Shown here: positions 1 through 5,049 of the stretch, piece after piece | Layout: every line of letters begins with the position of its first letter | Numbering within the stretch: position 1 is the stretch's first letter | Origin: Pseudomonadota bacterium | Lineage (GTDB): Bacteria > Pseudomonadota > Alphaproteobacteria > Rhizobiales > Xanthobacteraceae | Assembly (NCBI GenBank): GCA_021779635.1 | Contig: JAJYAH010000364.1 | Span: 1 to 6,978, forward strand | Direction of reading: 5' to 3' | Length of the DNA stretch: 6,978 nucleotides | Position numbers and translations under genes: made by a program | The notes under the pieces: model-generated | Databases searched by the model: none | What the model was told of the DNA's origin: nothing | Seen by the model: only the letters and a program-made list of their open reading frames with translations

Positions 1-1
1 C

Positions 2-475
2 GATCTGGAACAACGGAACATTCGCGTCCTGGGTTTCGAGAATGTTGATGCCGCTCGCCTCACGACGAGCATGCCGCCTTTGCTGACCGGCGGACGCCAC
101 TGCATGCTCGCGCCAAACGAGCCCAAGAAGCCGGAAGCGAAACCGAAGTCAGCTTCGCTGGTGCTCCATAGCCCGGTGCGCTCCGGTCAGTCGATCTTTA
201 GCGATGGCGATGTGACCGTGCTGGGTTCGGTCGGTTCCGGTGCGGAGATTGTCGCCTGCGGGTCCATTCATGTCTACGGAGCACTTCGCGGCCGTGCGAT
301 GGCGGGCTTCAGCGGCAACTCTACAGCACGGATCTTCTGTCAGAAGATCGAAGCCGAACTGCTTGCGATCGACGGCTACTACCAGACGGCTGAAGAAATA
401 GACGTCGCCTTGCGCAATCGTCCGGCCCAGGCATGGCTGGAAGGCGACATCATGAAAATCGCACCACTCAACTAA
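2..475 (+). CDS. minC: Septum site-determining protein MinC, C-terminal part (5' end outside window)
   Basis: The reading frame is open from the first bases and ends in TAA at 473-475, giving 157 residues of a protein usually about 220-240 long, so part of the N-terminal domain is missing. MinC inhibits FtsZ polymerisation away from midcell and is recruited to the membrane by MinD. The visible part holds the end of the N-terminal domain, a Pro/Lys/Ala-rich linker (PNEPKKPEAKPK) and the C-terminal beta-helix domain. That domain begins at PVRSGQSIF, where RSGQ is the conserved motif implicated in MinD contact, and continues with GSVGSGAEIVA, GSIHVYGALRGRAMAG and the IFCQKIEAELLAIDG block, all typical of MinC. 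The internal ATG at 71 is not the start, because in-frame MinC-like sequence continues upstream of it. minD follows after 20 bases, as expected for a min operon. Confidence 0.95.
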   Translation, partial: DLEQRNIRVLGFENVDAARLTTSMPPLLTGGRHCMLAPNEPKKPEAKPKSASLVLHSPVRSGQSIFSDGDVTVLGSVGSGAEIVACGSIHVYGALRGRAMAGFSGNSTARIFCQKIEAELLAIDGYYQTAEEIDVALRNRPAQAWLEGDIMKIAPLN

Positions 476-495
476 TTCGGCTAGGGAGAACAAGA

Positions 496-1311
496 ATGGC
501 CAAAGTCTTGGTCGTGACGTCCGGCAAGGGCGGCGTCGGTAAGACAACGTCTACAGCCGCGCTCGGGGCGGCGCTCGCGCAAATGGGAGAAAAAGTAGTC
601 GTCGTCGACTTTGACGTCGGTCTGCGGAATCTTGATCTTGTATTGGGGGCGGAACGACGGGTCGTGTTTGACCTGATCAATGTTGTGCAGGGCGTCGCAA
701 AGCTTTCGCAGGCTCTGATTCGCGACAAGCGCCTGGAGAATTTGTGGCTGCTTCCAGCGTCCCAGACCAGGGACAAGGATGCCCTGACGGACGTGGGGGT
801 TGGGAGCATTATCGCCGAGCTTCGGACCAGATTTGACTGGATTCTCTGCGATAGCCCGGCGGGCATCGAGCGGGGGGCCATGCTCGCGATGCGCTATGCC
901 GACGAGGCGGTCATCGTAACGAATCCCGAAGTTTCATCGGTGCGTGACTCCGACCGCATCATTGGCATGCTGGATTCAAAGACCGTGAAGGCCGAACGGG
1001 GTGAACGGGTTGAAAAGCATATCCTGATCACCCGGTATGATTCAGCGCGCGCATCGCGCGGCGAAATGCTCAGCATCGACGACATTCTTGAAATTCTCGC
1101 CACGCCGCTGCTCGGGATCATTCCCGAAAGCCAGGATGTCCTGCGCGCGTCGAACGTTGGTTCGCCGGTCACGCTGAACAACGCCGCCAGCGCGCCGGCC
1201 CGCGCCTATGTCGACGCGGTGCGTCGTCTGATGGGCGAGGCCGTCACCATGACCGTGCCGGTCGAACGCAAAGGCTTGATGAACCGGTTACTGGGACGGA
1301 GGGCGGCATGA
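496..1311 (+). CDS. minD: Septum site-determining ATPase MinD
   Basis: This encodes 271 residues, the normal MinD length. MinD is a membrane-cycling ATPase that binds MinC and is released by MinE, producing the oscillation or gradient that places the Z ring. The deviant Walker A motif [10 protein letters not shown] is at residues 9-18 with the signature Lys11. [20 protein letters not shown] (residues about 36-55) carries the switch I aspartates D38 and D40, and [13 protein letters not shown] is the switch II/Walker B region. The C-terminal [11 protein letters not shown] is the amphipathic membrane-targeting helix. I chose ATG 496 because AGGGAGA lies 7-13 bases upstream and the protein then opens with the canonical [13 protein letters not shown]. 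An in-frame ATG at 433 lies inside minC and would add a non-homologous extension. The TGA stop overlaps the minE start as ATGA. Confidence 0.97.
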   Translation: MAKVLVVTSGKGGVGKTTSTAALGAALAQMGEKVVVVDFDVGLRNLDLVLGAERRVVFDLINVVQGVAKLSQALIRDKRLENLWLLPASQTRDKDALTDVGVGSIIAELRTRFDWILCDSPAGIERGAMLAMRYADEAVIVTNPEVSSVRDSDRIIGMLDSKTVKAERGERVEKHILITRYDSARASRGEMLSIDDILEILATPLLGIIPESQDVLRASNVGSPVTLNNAASAPARAYVDAVRRLMGEAVTMTVPVERKGLMNRLLGRRAA

Positions 1312-1589
1312 TGAATCTGCTGCGGCTCATCGGTGGCCGTACTGCTTCCGCGCCTGTTGCACGGGAACGGTTGCAGATTCTCCTCGCGCACGAACGCGGT
1401 TTGCGCGGCCAGCCTGATTTACTGGGACTGCTGCGGACCGAAATCCTTGCCGCGGTCTCGCGGCACATCGTGCTCGATCCGGAAAAGGTCATCGTCAGGA
1501 TGGACCGGGGCAAGCATGTATCGACGCTTGAAGTCGATATTGAGGTGCCGAACGGCGTCGAAACATCAATTGCGGTGGCTGCGTCATGA
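1308..1589 (+). CDS. minE: Cell division topological specificity factor MinE
   Basis: This 93-residue protein is close to the usual MinE size of about 85-95. MinE stimulates MinD ATPase activity and removes MinCD from the membrane near midcell. The N-terminal [11 protein letters not shown] is a short amphipathic membrane-binding segment. [13 protein letters not shown] (about residues 19-31) is the anti-MinCD contact helix. The rest ([20 protein letters not shown], then VDIEV) is the topological specificity and dimerisation domain. The ATG at 1308 overlaps the minD stop by four bases and has a GGACGGAGGG stretch just upstream at 1295-1304. A second ATG follows directly at 1311, so the protein may begin one codon later. 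Overlap at both ends suggests translational coupling with minD and with the next small gene. Confidence 0.95.
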   Translation: MMNLLRLIGGRTASAPVARERLQILLAHERGLRGQPDLLGLLRTEILAAVSRHIVLDPEKVIVRMDRGKHVSTLEVDIEVPNGVETSIAVAAS

Positions 1590-1873
1590 TTGCCGACAGC
1601 AACAGCGACATCGCCTGGCACAGGGTTCAGCTCCGGAAGAACCGCAATGCCGTGAAGGCCCTGGAAATCGCTCACTTCAGGACCGGCAATATCGCCGGGT
1701 CAAGCGATCAAACTCAGAAAAACATCGCCATCCTGAAACGAAAGATCGCGGAATCCGAGCGATGCATCGCTGCCCATGAGCGGCGAACCAAGCGACCGGT
1801 CGCAACCGACCGTCAAAGTCTCGCCAGCGTGAGCTGGAGCAGTTGGAACGCCCGCGGCGTTAGCTGGCGCTGA
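1586..1873 (+). CDS. Small hypothetical coiled-coil protein coupled to minE
   Basis: I do not recognise this 95-residue protein as a named family. Its ATG overlaps the minE TGA by four bases, the same arrangement as minD/minE, which argues for a real co-translated gene. Residues about 8-30 ([23 protein letters not shown]) and 43-67 ([25 protein letters not shown]) look like two charged helices, the second with coiled-coil heptads. No signal peptide or membrane segment is visible. The tail after about residue 68 changes character (Ser/Trp/Arg-rich, W84, W87, W94) and its DNA contains a GC hairpin. It may be an extension past the ancestral stop rather than a folded domain. A role with Min proteins is suggested only by position. 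Confidence 0.6.
   Translation: MIADSNSDIAWHRVQLRKNRNAVKALEIAHFRTGNIAGSSDQTQKNIAILKRKIAESERCIAAHERRTKRPVATDRQSLASVSWSSWNARGVSWR
1797..1812. other. Small GC hairpin in the tail of the fourth min-operon gene
   Basis: CGGTCG and CGACCG form a perfect 6-bp stem around a CAAC loop. No T-run follows, so it is not a clear intrinsic terminator. It lies where the encoded protein stops looking conserved, about 60 bases before the annotated stop. Confidence 0.35.
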
Positions 1874-1989
1874 CACGCGATACCTGACGACGACCAACGT
1901 TGTCAGCCTTGCAGAACCGTCGCAGACGTCCGAACAGCTATTTCGCGAGCGGAGCGGGGCTGAAACAGCCTCGATGGATTTAAAGTTCT

Positions 1990-2470
1990 GTTTCGCCACC
2001 GTCATCCCGCCGCCGATTTTGCCCGTCGTGCCAATCTGTCGCAACCGGTGTGGTTGATCTCAAACCCAAATCACCTGTTATATCCAGCGCATCCCGTCCC
2101 GCTTGAGGGGGCGTATCGCGATCGTCACGAACGTTGGTGCGGGATGCGGTGGACGCGATGGCGACGAGAGCGCAAACATTTTGCGCGGACGAGCGGCGCT
2201 GGCGCGGACGGCGAAGCCGTGTGGTCCTGACACCCCGACGCTGGTGTCAAGTTGGAGAAAGCAATTTCACCGGTGATGGTGGCAAGAAAGCCCGGTCACC
2301 AGGGAGAGCGCGGAATAAGCCGTAAAACCATTGCGCGGGGAATGCCGGGCGATCCGGCGTGACCGTGGTGACTAACGCGCGTGCTTTCTACACACCACGC
2401 GCGGCTGCGGGCGCTTCGGGCGCCCGGCATTCCCTGTGCCCTCTGTTCTATCGAGGGCAGAAATTCCGGT
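1990..2470. repeat. Probable bradyrhizobial dispersed intergenic repeat (approximate ends)
   Basis: Several blocks match wording I remember as recurring between genes in Bradyrhizobium and relatives: a CATCCCGTCCCGC block near 2090, ATCGCGATCGTCACGAACG at about 2115-2133, GCGGGATGCGGTGGACGC at 2139-2156, the GAGAGCGCGGAATAAGCCGT block near 2304, and a GGGAATGCCGGGCG ... CGCCCGGCATTCCC pair. This is recall, not a search result, and only one copy lies in the window. A 9-bp inverted repeat (CGCATCCCG at 2088-2096, CGGGATGCG at 2140-2148) and the long hairpin at 2338-2434 suggest a structured, non-coding element. No transposase or target-site duplication is visible. The ends are guesses; the core 2088-2450 is the firmer part. 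Confidence 0.55.
2338..2434. repeat. Nested inverted repeat with perfect 14-bp outer arms
   Basis: GGGAATGCCGGGCG at 2338-2351 is the exact reverse complement of CGCCCGGCATTCCC at 2421-2434. Inside it, CGTGGTG at 2364-2370 pairs with CACCACG at 2393-2399. Transcribed from either strand, this would fold into a long hairpin with an internal stem. It lies within the dispersed repeat and could act as a transcription barrier between the convergent min and ppk2 units, but that role is inference. Confidence 0.8.
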
Positions 2471-2546
2471 ACAACTCGGGCGCGCCGCGCCGCGAGATCG
2501 CGGGCGCGTAAATTAAGTCCGCCATCCGTTGGAAGGATTTTGATCC

Positions 2547-3473
2547 TCAGTAGCGCGCCGGTACGTACATCTCGGGTGGAATGGGGCCTCGGTGGTAGTC
2601 GGGATTGTGGACGCGGGGCGGCAGGACCACGGCATCGCGCGCGATTTCCCGGTAAGGGATCTGTTCAAGCAGATGCGAGATGCAGTTGAGGCGCGCCTTC
2701 TTCTTGTCGACGGCATTGACCACGTGCCACGGCGCTTCCGCGATGTGGGTGTGCTCCAGCATCGCTTCCTTGGCTTTGGTATACTGCTCCCAGCGGCTGC
2801 GCGCCTGCACGTCCATCGGGCTCAGCTTCCACTGCTTCAGCGGATCCTGGATCCGCATGGTGAAGCGGAGGTGCTGTTCCTGGTCAGTGATCGAGAACCA
2901 GTATTTGATCAGGATGATGCCGGAACGCACCAGCATGCGCTCGAATTCCGGCACCGAGCGGAAGAACTCCTCGACGTCCTGTTCGGTGCAAAATCCCATC
3001 ACTCTTTCGACGCCGGCGCGGTTGTACCAGCTGCGGTCGAACAGCACGATTTCGCCGCCGGCCGGCAAATGCGAGACGTAACGCTGGAAATACCATTGCG
3101 TGCGCTCGCGTTCGTTTGGCGCTGGCAGCGCGGCGACCCGACAGACCCGCGGATTGAGCCGCTGGGTGATGCGCTTGATGACGCCGCCCTTGCCTGCGGA
3201 ATCCCGGCCCTCGAAAATCACCACCACCTTGAGCTTGTGGTGCTGCACCCAACTCTGCAGTTTCACCAGCTCGCCCTGCAGGCGGAAAAGCTCCTTGAAA
3301 TAGACCTTTCGCTCGATGGTCTCCTCGGCGGGTTGGCCGGAGAGTTCGCTGGTCAGCGCGTCGAGACGATCGTCGTCGATCTCAAGCTCGAGTTCCTCCT
3401 CGAAGCTGTCGAGCATTTCCGCGTGAATACGATCATGGGCCGGCTGCCGGCCACTGACGGGTCTATCGCTCAT
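2547..3473 (-). CDS. ppk2: Polyphosphate kinase 2 (PPK2 family, class I type)
   Basis: This encodes 308 residues, the usual size of a single-domain PPK2. The family transfers phosphate between inorganic polyphosphate and nucleotides, favouring NDP to NTP synthesis in class I enzymes, in the cytoplasm. The Walker A loop is in VIFEGRDSAGKGGVIKRI (G89 to G97, with D91 and K95). The Walker B region is EIVLFDRSWYNRAGVERVMGF (about 141-161, D146 and R147). The lid-region segment KYWFSITDQEQ starts at 190, followed by RIQDPLKQWKLSPMD and the C-terminal APWHVVNAVDKKKARLN block. The N-terminal 45 residues are acidic and less conserved. ATG 3473 is supported by GGAG six bases upstream (minus strand, 3480-3483). 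The gene faces the metal ATPase cluster across a shared control region with a Pho-box-like site on its own strand. Class and preferred nucleotide cannot be fixed from sequence alone. Confidence 0.93.
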   Translation of the reverse strand: MSDRPVSGRQPAHDRIHAEMLDSFEEELELEIDDDRLDALTSELSGQPAEETIERKVYFKELFRLQGELVKLQSWVQHHKLKVVVIFEGRDSAGKGGVIKRITQRLNPRVCRVAALPAPNERERTQWYFQRYVSHLPAGGEIVLFDRSWYNRAGVERVMGFCTEQDVEEFFRSVPEFERMLVRSGIILIKYWFSITDQEQHLRFTMRIQDPLKQWKLSPMDVQARSRWEQYTKAKEAMLEHTHIAEAPWHVVNAVDKKKARLNCISHLLEQIPYREIARDAVVLPPRVHNPDYHRGPIPPEMYVPARY

Positions 3474-3522
3474 GGGAGGCTCCGGTTCGGGATATCGCGC
3501 GGCTCGTTATGTGCAAATCTAA

Positions 3523-3540
3523 ATGTCAGCGGTGTGACAA
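3523..3540 (-). promoter_or_regulatory. Candidate PhoB box upstream of ppk2
   Basis: Read on the minus strand, the site is TTGTCAC-ACCG-CTGACAT. The two 7-base half-sites with a 4-base spacer give the 11-base periodicity of the Pho box (CTGTCAT-N4-CTGTCAT). The half-sites match 5/7 and 6/7. A weak -10-like CATAAC lies at 3511-3506, 11 bases further downstream, which is the usual geometry for a Pho-box promoter. The site is 50 bases upstream of the ppk2 ATG. Function is inferred. Confidence 0.5.
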
Positions 3541-3541
3541 T

Positions 3542-3557
3542 ATCCGGTGCACCGGAT
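3542..3557. promoter_or_regulatory. Perfect 16-bp palindrome, possible operator
   Basis: ATCCGGTGCACCGGAT is identical to its own reverse complement. It begins two bases beyond the ppk2-facing Pho-box candidate, on its upstream side. A fully symmetric site of this length in a promoter region is typical of a binding site for a dimeric regulator. Which regulator is unknown. Confidence 0.5.
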
Positions 3558-3761
3558 GGCCCTCGCGAGGTCGCGCGCCCCTCAAAGATCCGGAAGCGAT
3601 ATGCGCGGCTTTGGCGCCGGCAACCCGCGGGTGCACCGTCTGCCTCGCCCGTTGCGGATGCTCAAGCCGACGCACCACTCGACTGTCCTCAGCCTGCTTT
3701 GGGCATGGCGGACAGCCACATTTGGCCTTCGCTGCCGAATTAAGAACAGATCATGAAAAGT

Positions 3762-3779
3762 AAGTCATGTGGCTGTCAT
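3762..3779 (+). promoter_or_regulatory. Candidate PhoB box upstream of the metal-ATPase cluster
   Basis: AAGTCAT-GTGG-CTGTCAT has the 7-4-7 layout of the Pho box. The second half-site is a perfect consensus match and the first matches 5/7 (GTCAT). A further TCATG lies at 3751-3755 but is out of the 11-base register. The site points toward the gene starting at 3881 and is 101 bases upstream of its ATG. Confidence 0.6.
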
Positions 3780-3787
3780 GAACCTTT

Positions 3788-3793
3788 TTTAAT
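3788..3793 (+). promoter_or_regulatory. Candidate -10 element for the DUF5132/HMA/ATPase cluster
   Basis: TTTAAT matches five of six positions of TATAAT and begins 9 bases after the end of the Pho-box candidate, close to the spacing seen when PhoB replaces a -35 element. It would leave an untranslated leader of about 80 bases. No good -35 hexamer is present, which fits an activator-dependent promoter. Confidence 0.4.
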
Positions 3794-3880
3794 CCAGCTT
3801 TATGGAAGAGGAGGCGGGCTGGCGCGGGCATAGCTTGAGCGTGGCCATGTTGCTTTGGTGGCGGGAAAAGGGATTTTCAG

Positions 3881-4270
3881 ATGGACGCGATCCACAATGG
3901 TCGAGGCGATGCGCATGCGAATGCTGCCGTGGAGGAGCCTCAGGACCAGGAGAATGGTGGAATAAACAAGACCGTGGCGACCGTGGTCGTCGTCGCGGCG
4001 GGAGCGGCGCTATTTGAAGCGGCATTGTTGCCGGGCCTTGTGCTGGGGGTGGCCGCAATGGCTGCGCCGAAGTATTTGCCCAAACTGGGAAACGCGCTCG
4101 CCCCGGTGTTCAAGTCGACGGTGCGCGGAACCTTCAAGCTCGCGCAGAAGTCGAAAGAGGCGTTCGCAGAGGCCCACGAGCACGTCAATGACATCGTCGC
4201 CGAGGTGCGTGCCGAAGATGCCGATGGCGTGAACGGCGCACGAGCCAGCAAGGCGCGCACCGCGGCTTGA
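3881..4270 (+). CDS. Small membrane protein, DUF5132-like
   Basis: The protein has 129 residues. The polar N-terminus (1-29) is followed by a hydrophobic segment at about 31-62 (TVATVVVVAAGAALFEAALLPGLVLGVAAM) that could form one membrane helix or a hairpin. An amphipathic, Lys/Glu-rich stretch follows (about 75-110, STVRGTFKLAQKSKEAFAEAHEHVNDIVAEV). This order, a glycine/alanine-rich hydrophobic core, then a basic helix, then the KEAFAEA...DIVAE segment, resembles DUF5132 proteins, which I recall next to heavy-metal P-type ATPases. The assignment is from memory. AAGGGA at 3868-3873 lies 7 bases before the ATG and fixes the start. It is the first gene of the putative Pho-box-controlled cluster. 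It may be an accessory subunit or membrane scaffold for the ATPase; no biochemical role is known to me. Confidence 0.75.
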   Translation: MDAIHNGRGDAHANAAVEEPQDQENGGINKTVATVVVVAAGAALFEAALLPGLVLGVAAMAAPKYLPKLGNALAPVFKSTVRGTFKLAQKSKEAFAEAHEHVNDIVAEVRAEDADGVNGARASKARTAA

Positions 4271-4295
4271 GCCTTGATAGCGATGGACTTGCGTA

Positions 4296-4312
4296 CCGGC
4301 CCGAGTGGCCGG
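4296..4312. other. GC hairpin between the DUF5132-like and HMA-like genes
   Basis: CCGGCC and GGCCGG form a perfect 6-bp stem around a CGAGT loop, 26 bases after the first gene's stop. No T-run follows, so it is not a strong terminator. It could stabilise the upstream message or lower expression of the downstream genes. This is speculative. Confidence 0.35.
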
Positions 4313-4400
4313 CATGCCGCCTGTCCCGACTTCGGATTTGTTGTTCAAGTGCGTGAAAATGGAGCCGCGGCTGGCAATGGCAGATGCCCATTGATCCGCG

Positions 4401-5030
4401 ATGTCAGTTGCGATTGAGCCCTCTATCCTGAGCGCTGATCTGGGATCGATGATGACCAACGTAAAACTGCAGGTTGCGCATCAAGTGCCCGGTCGCGTCC
4501 GCATGAAGATACCCTCGGCAAAGGGCAATCCCGAACTGCTCGAAGAGATGAAACGGACGCTTTCCGTGATTCCGGGGATCGAGGAGGTTATCATCAACCC
4601 GGCGACGGGAAGTCTGGTGCTGCATTACGACACCGATCAGCACGACGAGTTTCACGGCCATCTCGAGCATCACACCGGTGGACATTATCGGCCTCCGCCG
4701 AGCAACGAGATCGATGCTCTTGCGAGCAAGATTCAGCAAGAGGCCGAGTTCCTCGCTGAAAATTCCCACGCCGCCCGGGTGGTCGTGGATTTCTTCAAGC
4801 AGGTCGATCAGCAGATCAAGACCGGTAGCAGCAACACCATAGACCTCAAGATCGTGCTGGCGGTCGGAATTGCCAGTTTCACGATCCTGGAAGTCGGCGC
4901 CAACGCCGCCACCCCGGTCTGGGTGACCCTCGCGATGTTTGGCTTGAACCATCTGATCGAGGCGAATTCACCCGAAGGCGTGGACCCGGACGAGACCGAC
5001 GATGCGGCCACTGCAAATGCGCCGGCCTGA
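4401..5030 (+). CDS. HMA_2-like metal-associated membrane protein, His-rich
   Basis: The longest frame gives 209 residues. Residues about 20-77 form a ferredoxin-like HMA_2-type domain (VKLQVAHQVPGRVRMKIP ... IPGIEEVIINPATGSLVLHYD), but it lacks the CxxC metal site and the whole protein has no cysteine. A His-rich segment follows, with H75, H81, H85, H87, H90, H91 and H95. After an amphipathic helix (about 103-140), residues 148-166 and 170-187 look like two membrane spans, and the tail is acidic. The PGRVR motif recurs in the next gene product, so the two probably share a domain type. The true start is uncertain: ATG 4401 has no clear ribosome site, while ATG 4449 or 4452 (residues 17/18) follows TGGGATCG and begins just before the domain. 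Likely role: metal-binding partner or regulator of the ATPase (inference). Confidence 0.78.
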   Translation: MSVAIEPSILSADLGSMMTNVKLQVAHQVPGRVRMKIPSAKGNPELLEEMKRTLSVIPGIEEVIINPATGSLVLHYDTDQHDEFHGHLEHHTGGHYRPPPSNEIDALASKIQQEAEFLAENSHAARVVVDFFKQVDQQIKTGSSNTIDLKIVLAVGIASFTILEVGANAATPVWVTLAMFGLNHLIEANSPEGVDPDETDDAATANAPA

Positions 5031-5049
5031 AGTTCTGGAATGTAGCTGA

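Larger units (their letters stand above)
1874..2546. other. Gene-free stretch between the min operon and ppk2
   Basis: This 673-base gap separates two gene ends that converge (min operon on plus, ppk2 on minus). Open frames inside it (for example 2048-2230, 2134-2325 and 2381-2689 plus; 1700-2044 minus) are Arg/Gly/Ser-rich, lack convincing ribosome sites and have no recognisable motif, so I do not call them genes. From about 2088 on it is mainly a repeat-like element listed separately. I see no promoter, tRNA or clear T-tailed terminator in 1874-2087. Very GC-rich self-complementary sequence at about 2478-2508 could help end transcription from either side, but no U-tract supports this. Confidence 0.6.
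3474..3880. other. Divergent control region between ppk2 and the metal-ATPase cluster
   Basis: This is a 407-base gap between two outward-facing transcription units. It contains a Pho-box-like site on each strand near its two ends, a perfect palindrome beside the ppk2-proximal site, and a T-rich stretch with a -10-like hexamer on the plus side. Open frames crossing it (3509-3763, 3547-3756, and the one extending from 2592) have no supporting features. The middle part, about 3560-3740, shows nothing I can name. Confidence 0.6.

Noticed and set aside
433..495. A longer MinD beginning at ATG 433
   Set aside because: It would overlap the minC coding end and add residues foreign to MinD; ATG 496 has a good ribosome site and canonical N-terminus.
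2534..2547. AGGAT-TTTG-ATCCT hairpin at the ppk2 stop as a terminator
   Set aside because: The stem is only 5 bp, overlaps the stop codon and has no T-run on the minus strand.
2048..2689. Short plus-strand frames that resemble annotated hypothetical proteins of bradyrhizobia
   Set aside because: They fall in the structured intergenic repeat, overlap in different frames and start without ribosome sites; they look like spurious translations of a repeat.
3623..3632. 10-bp palindrome ACCCGCGGGT in the control region
   Set aside because: It is short and almost all G/C, so expected by chance in this composition; not positioned near either promoter candidate.
2592..3743. A 383-residue plus-strand open frame, one of the longest in the window
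   Set aside because: It lies antisense to ppk2, whose Walker motifs, length and ribosome site are convincing. The plus-strand product has no recognisable motif and is a typical shadow of a GC-rich gene.
3802..4017. A 71-residue frame starting at ATG 3802, before the DUF5132-like gene
   Set aside because: It overlaps the DUF5132-like start in another frame and is Arg/Gly/Trp-rich. An AGGAGG-like stretch falls inside it rather than upstream.
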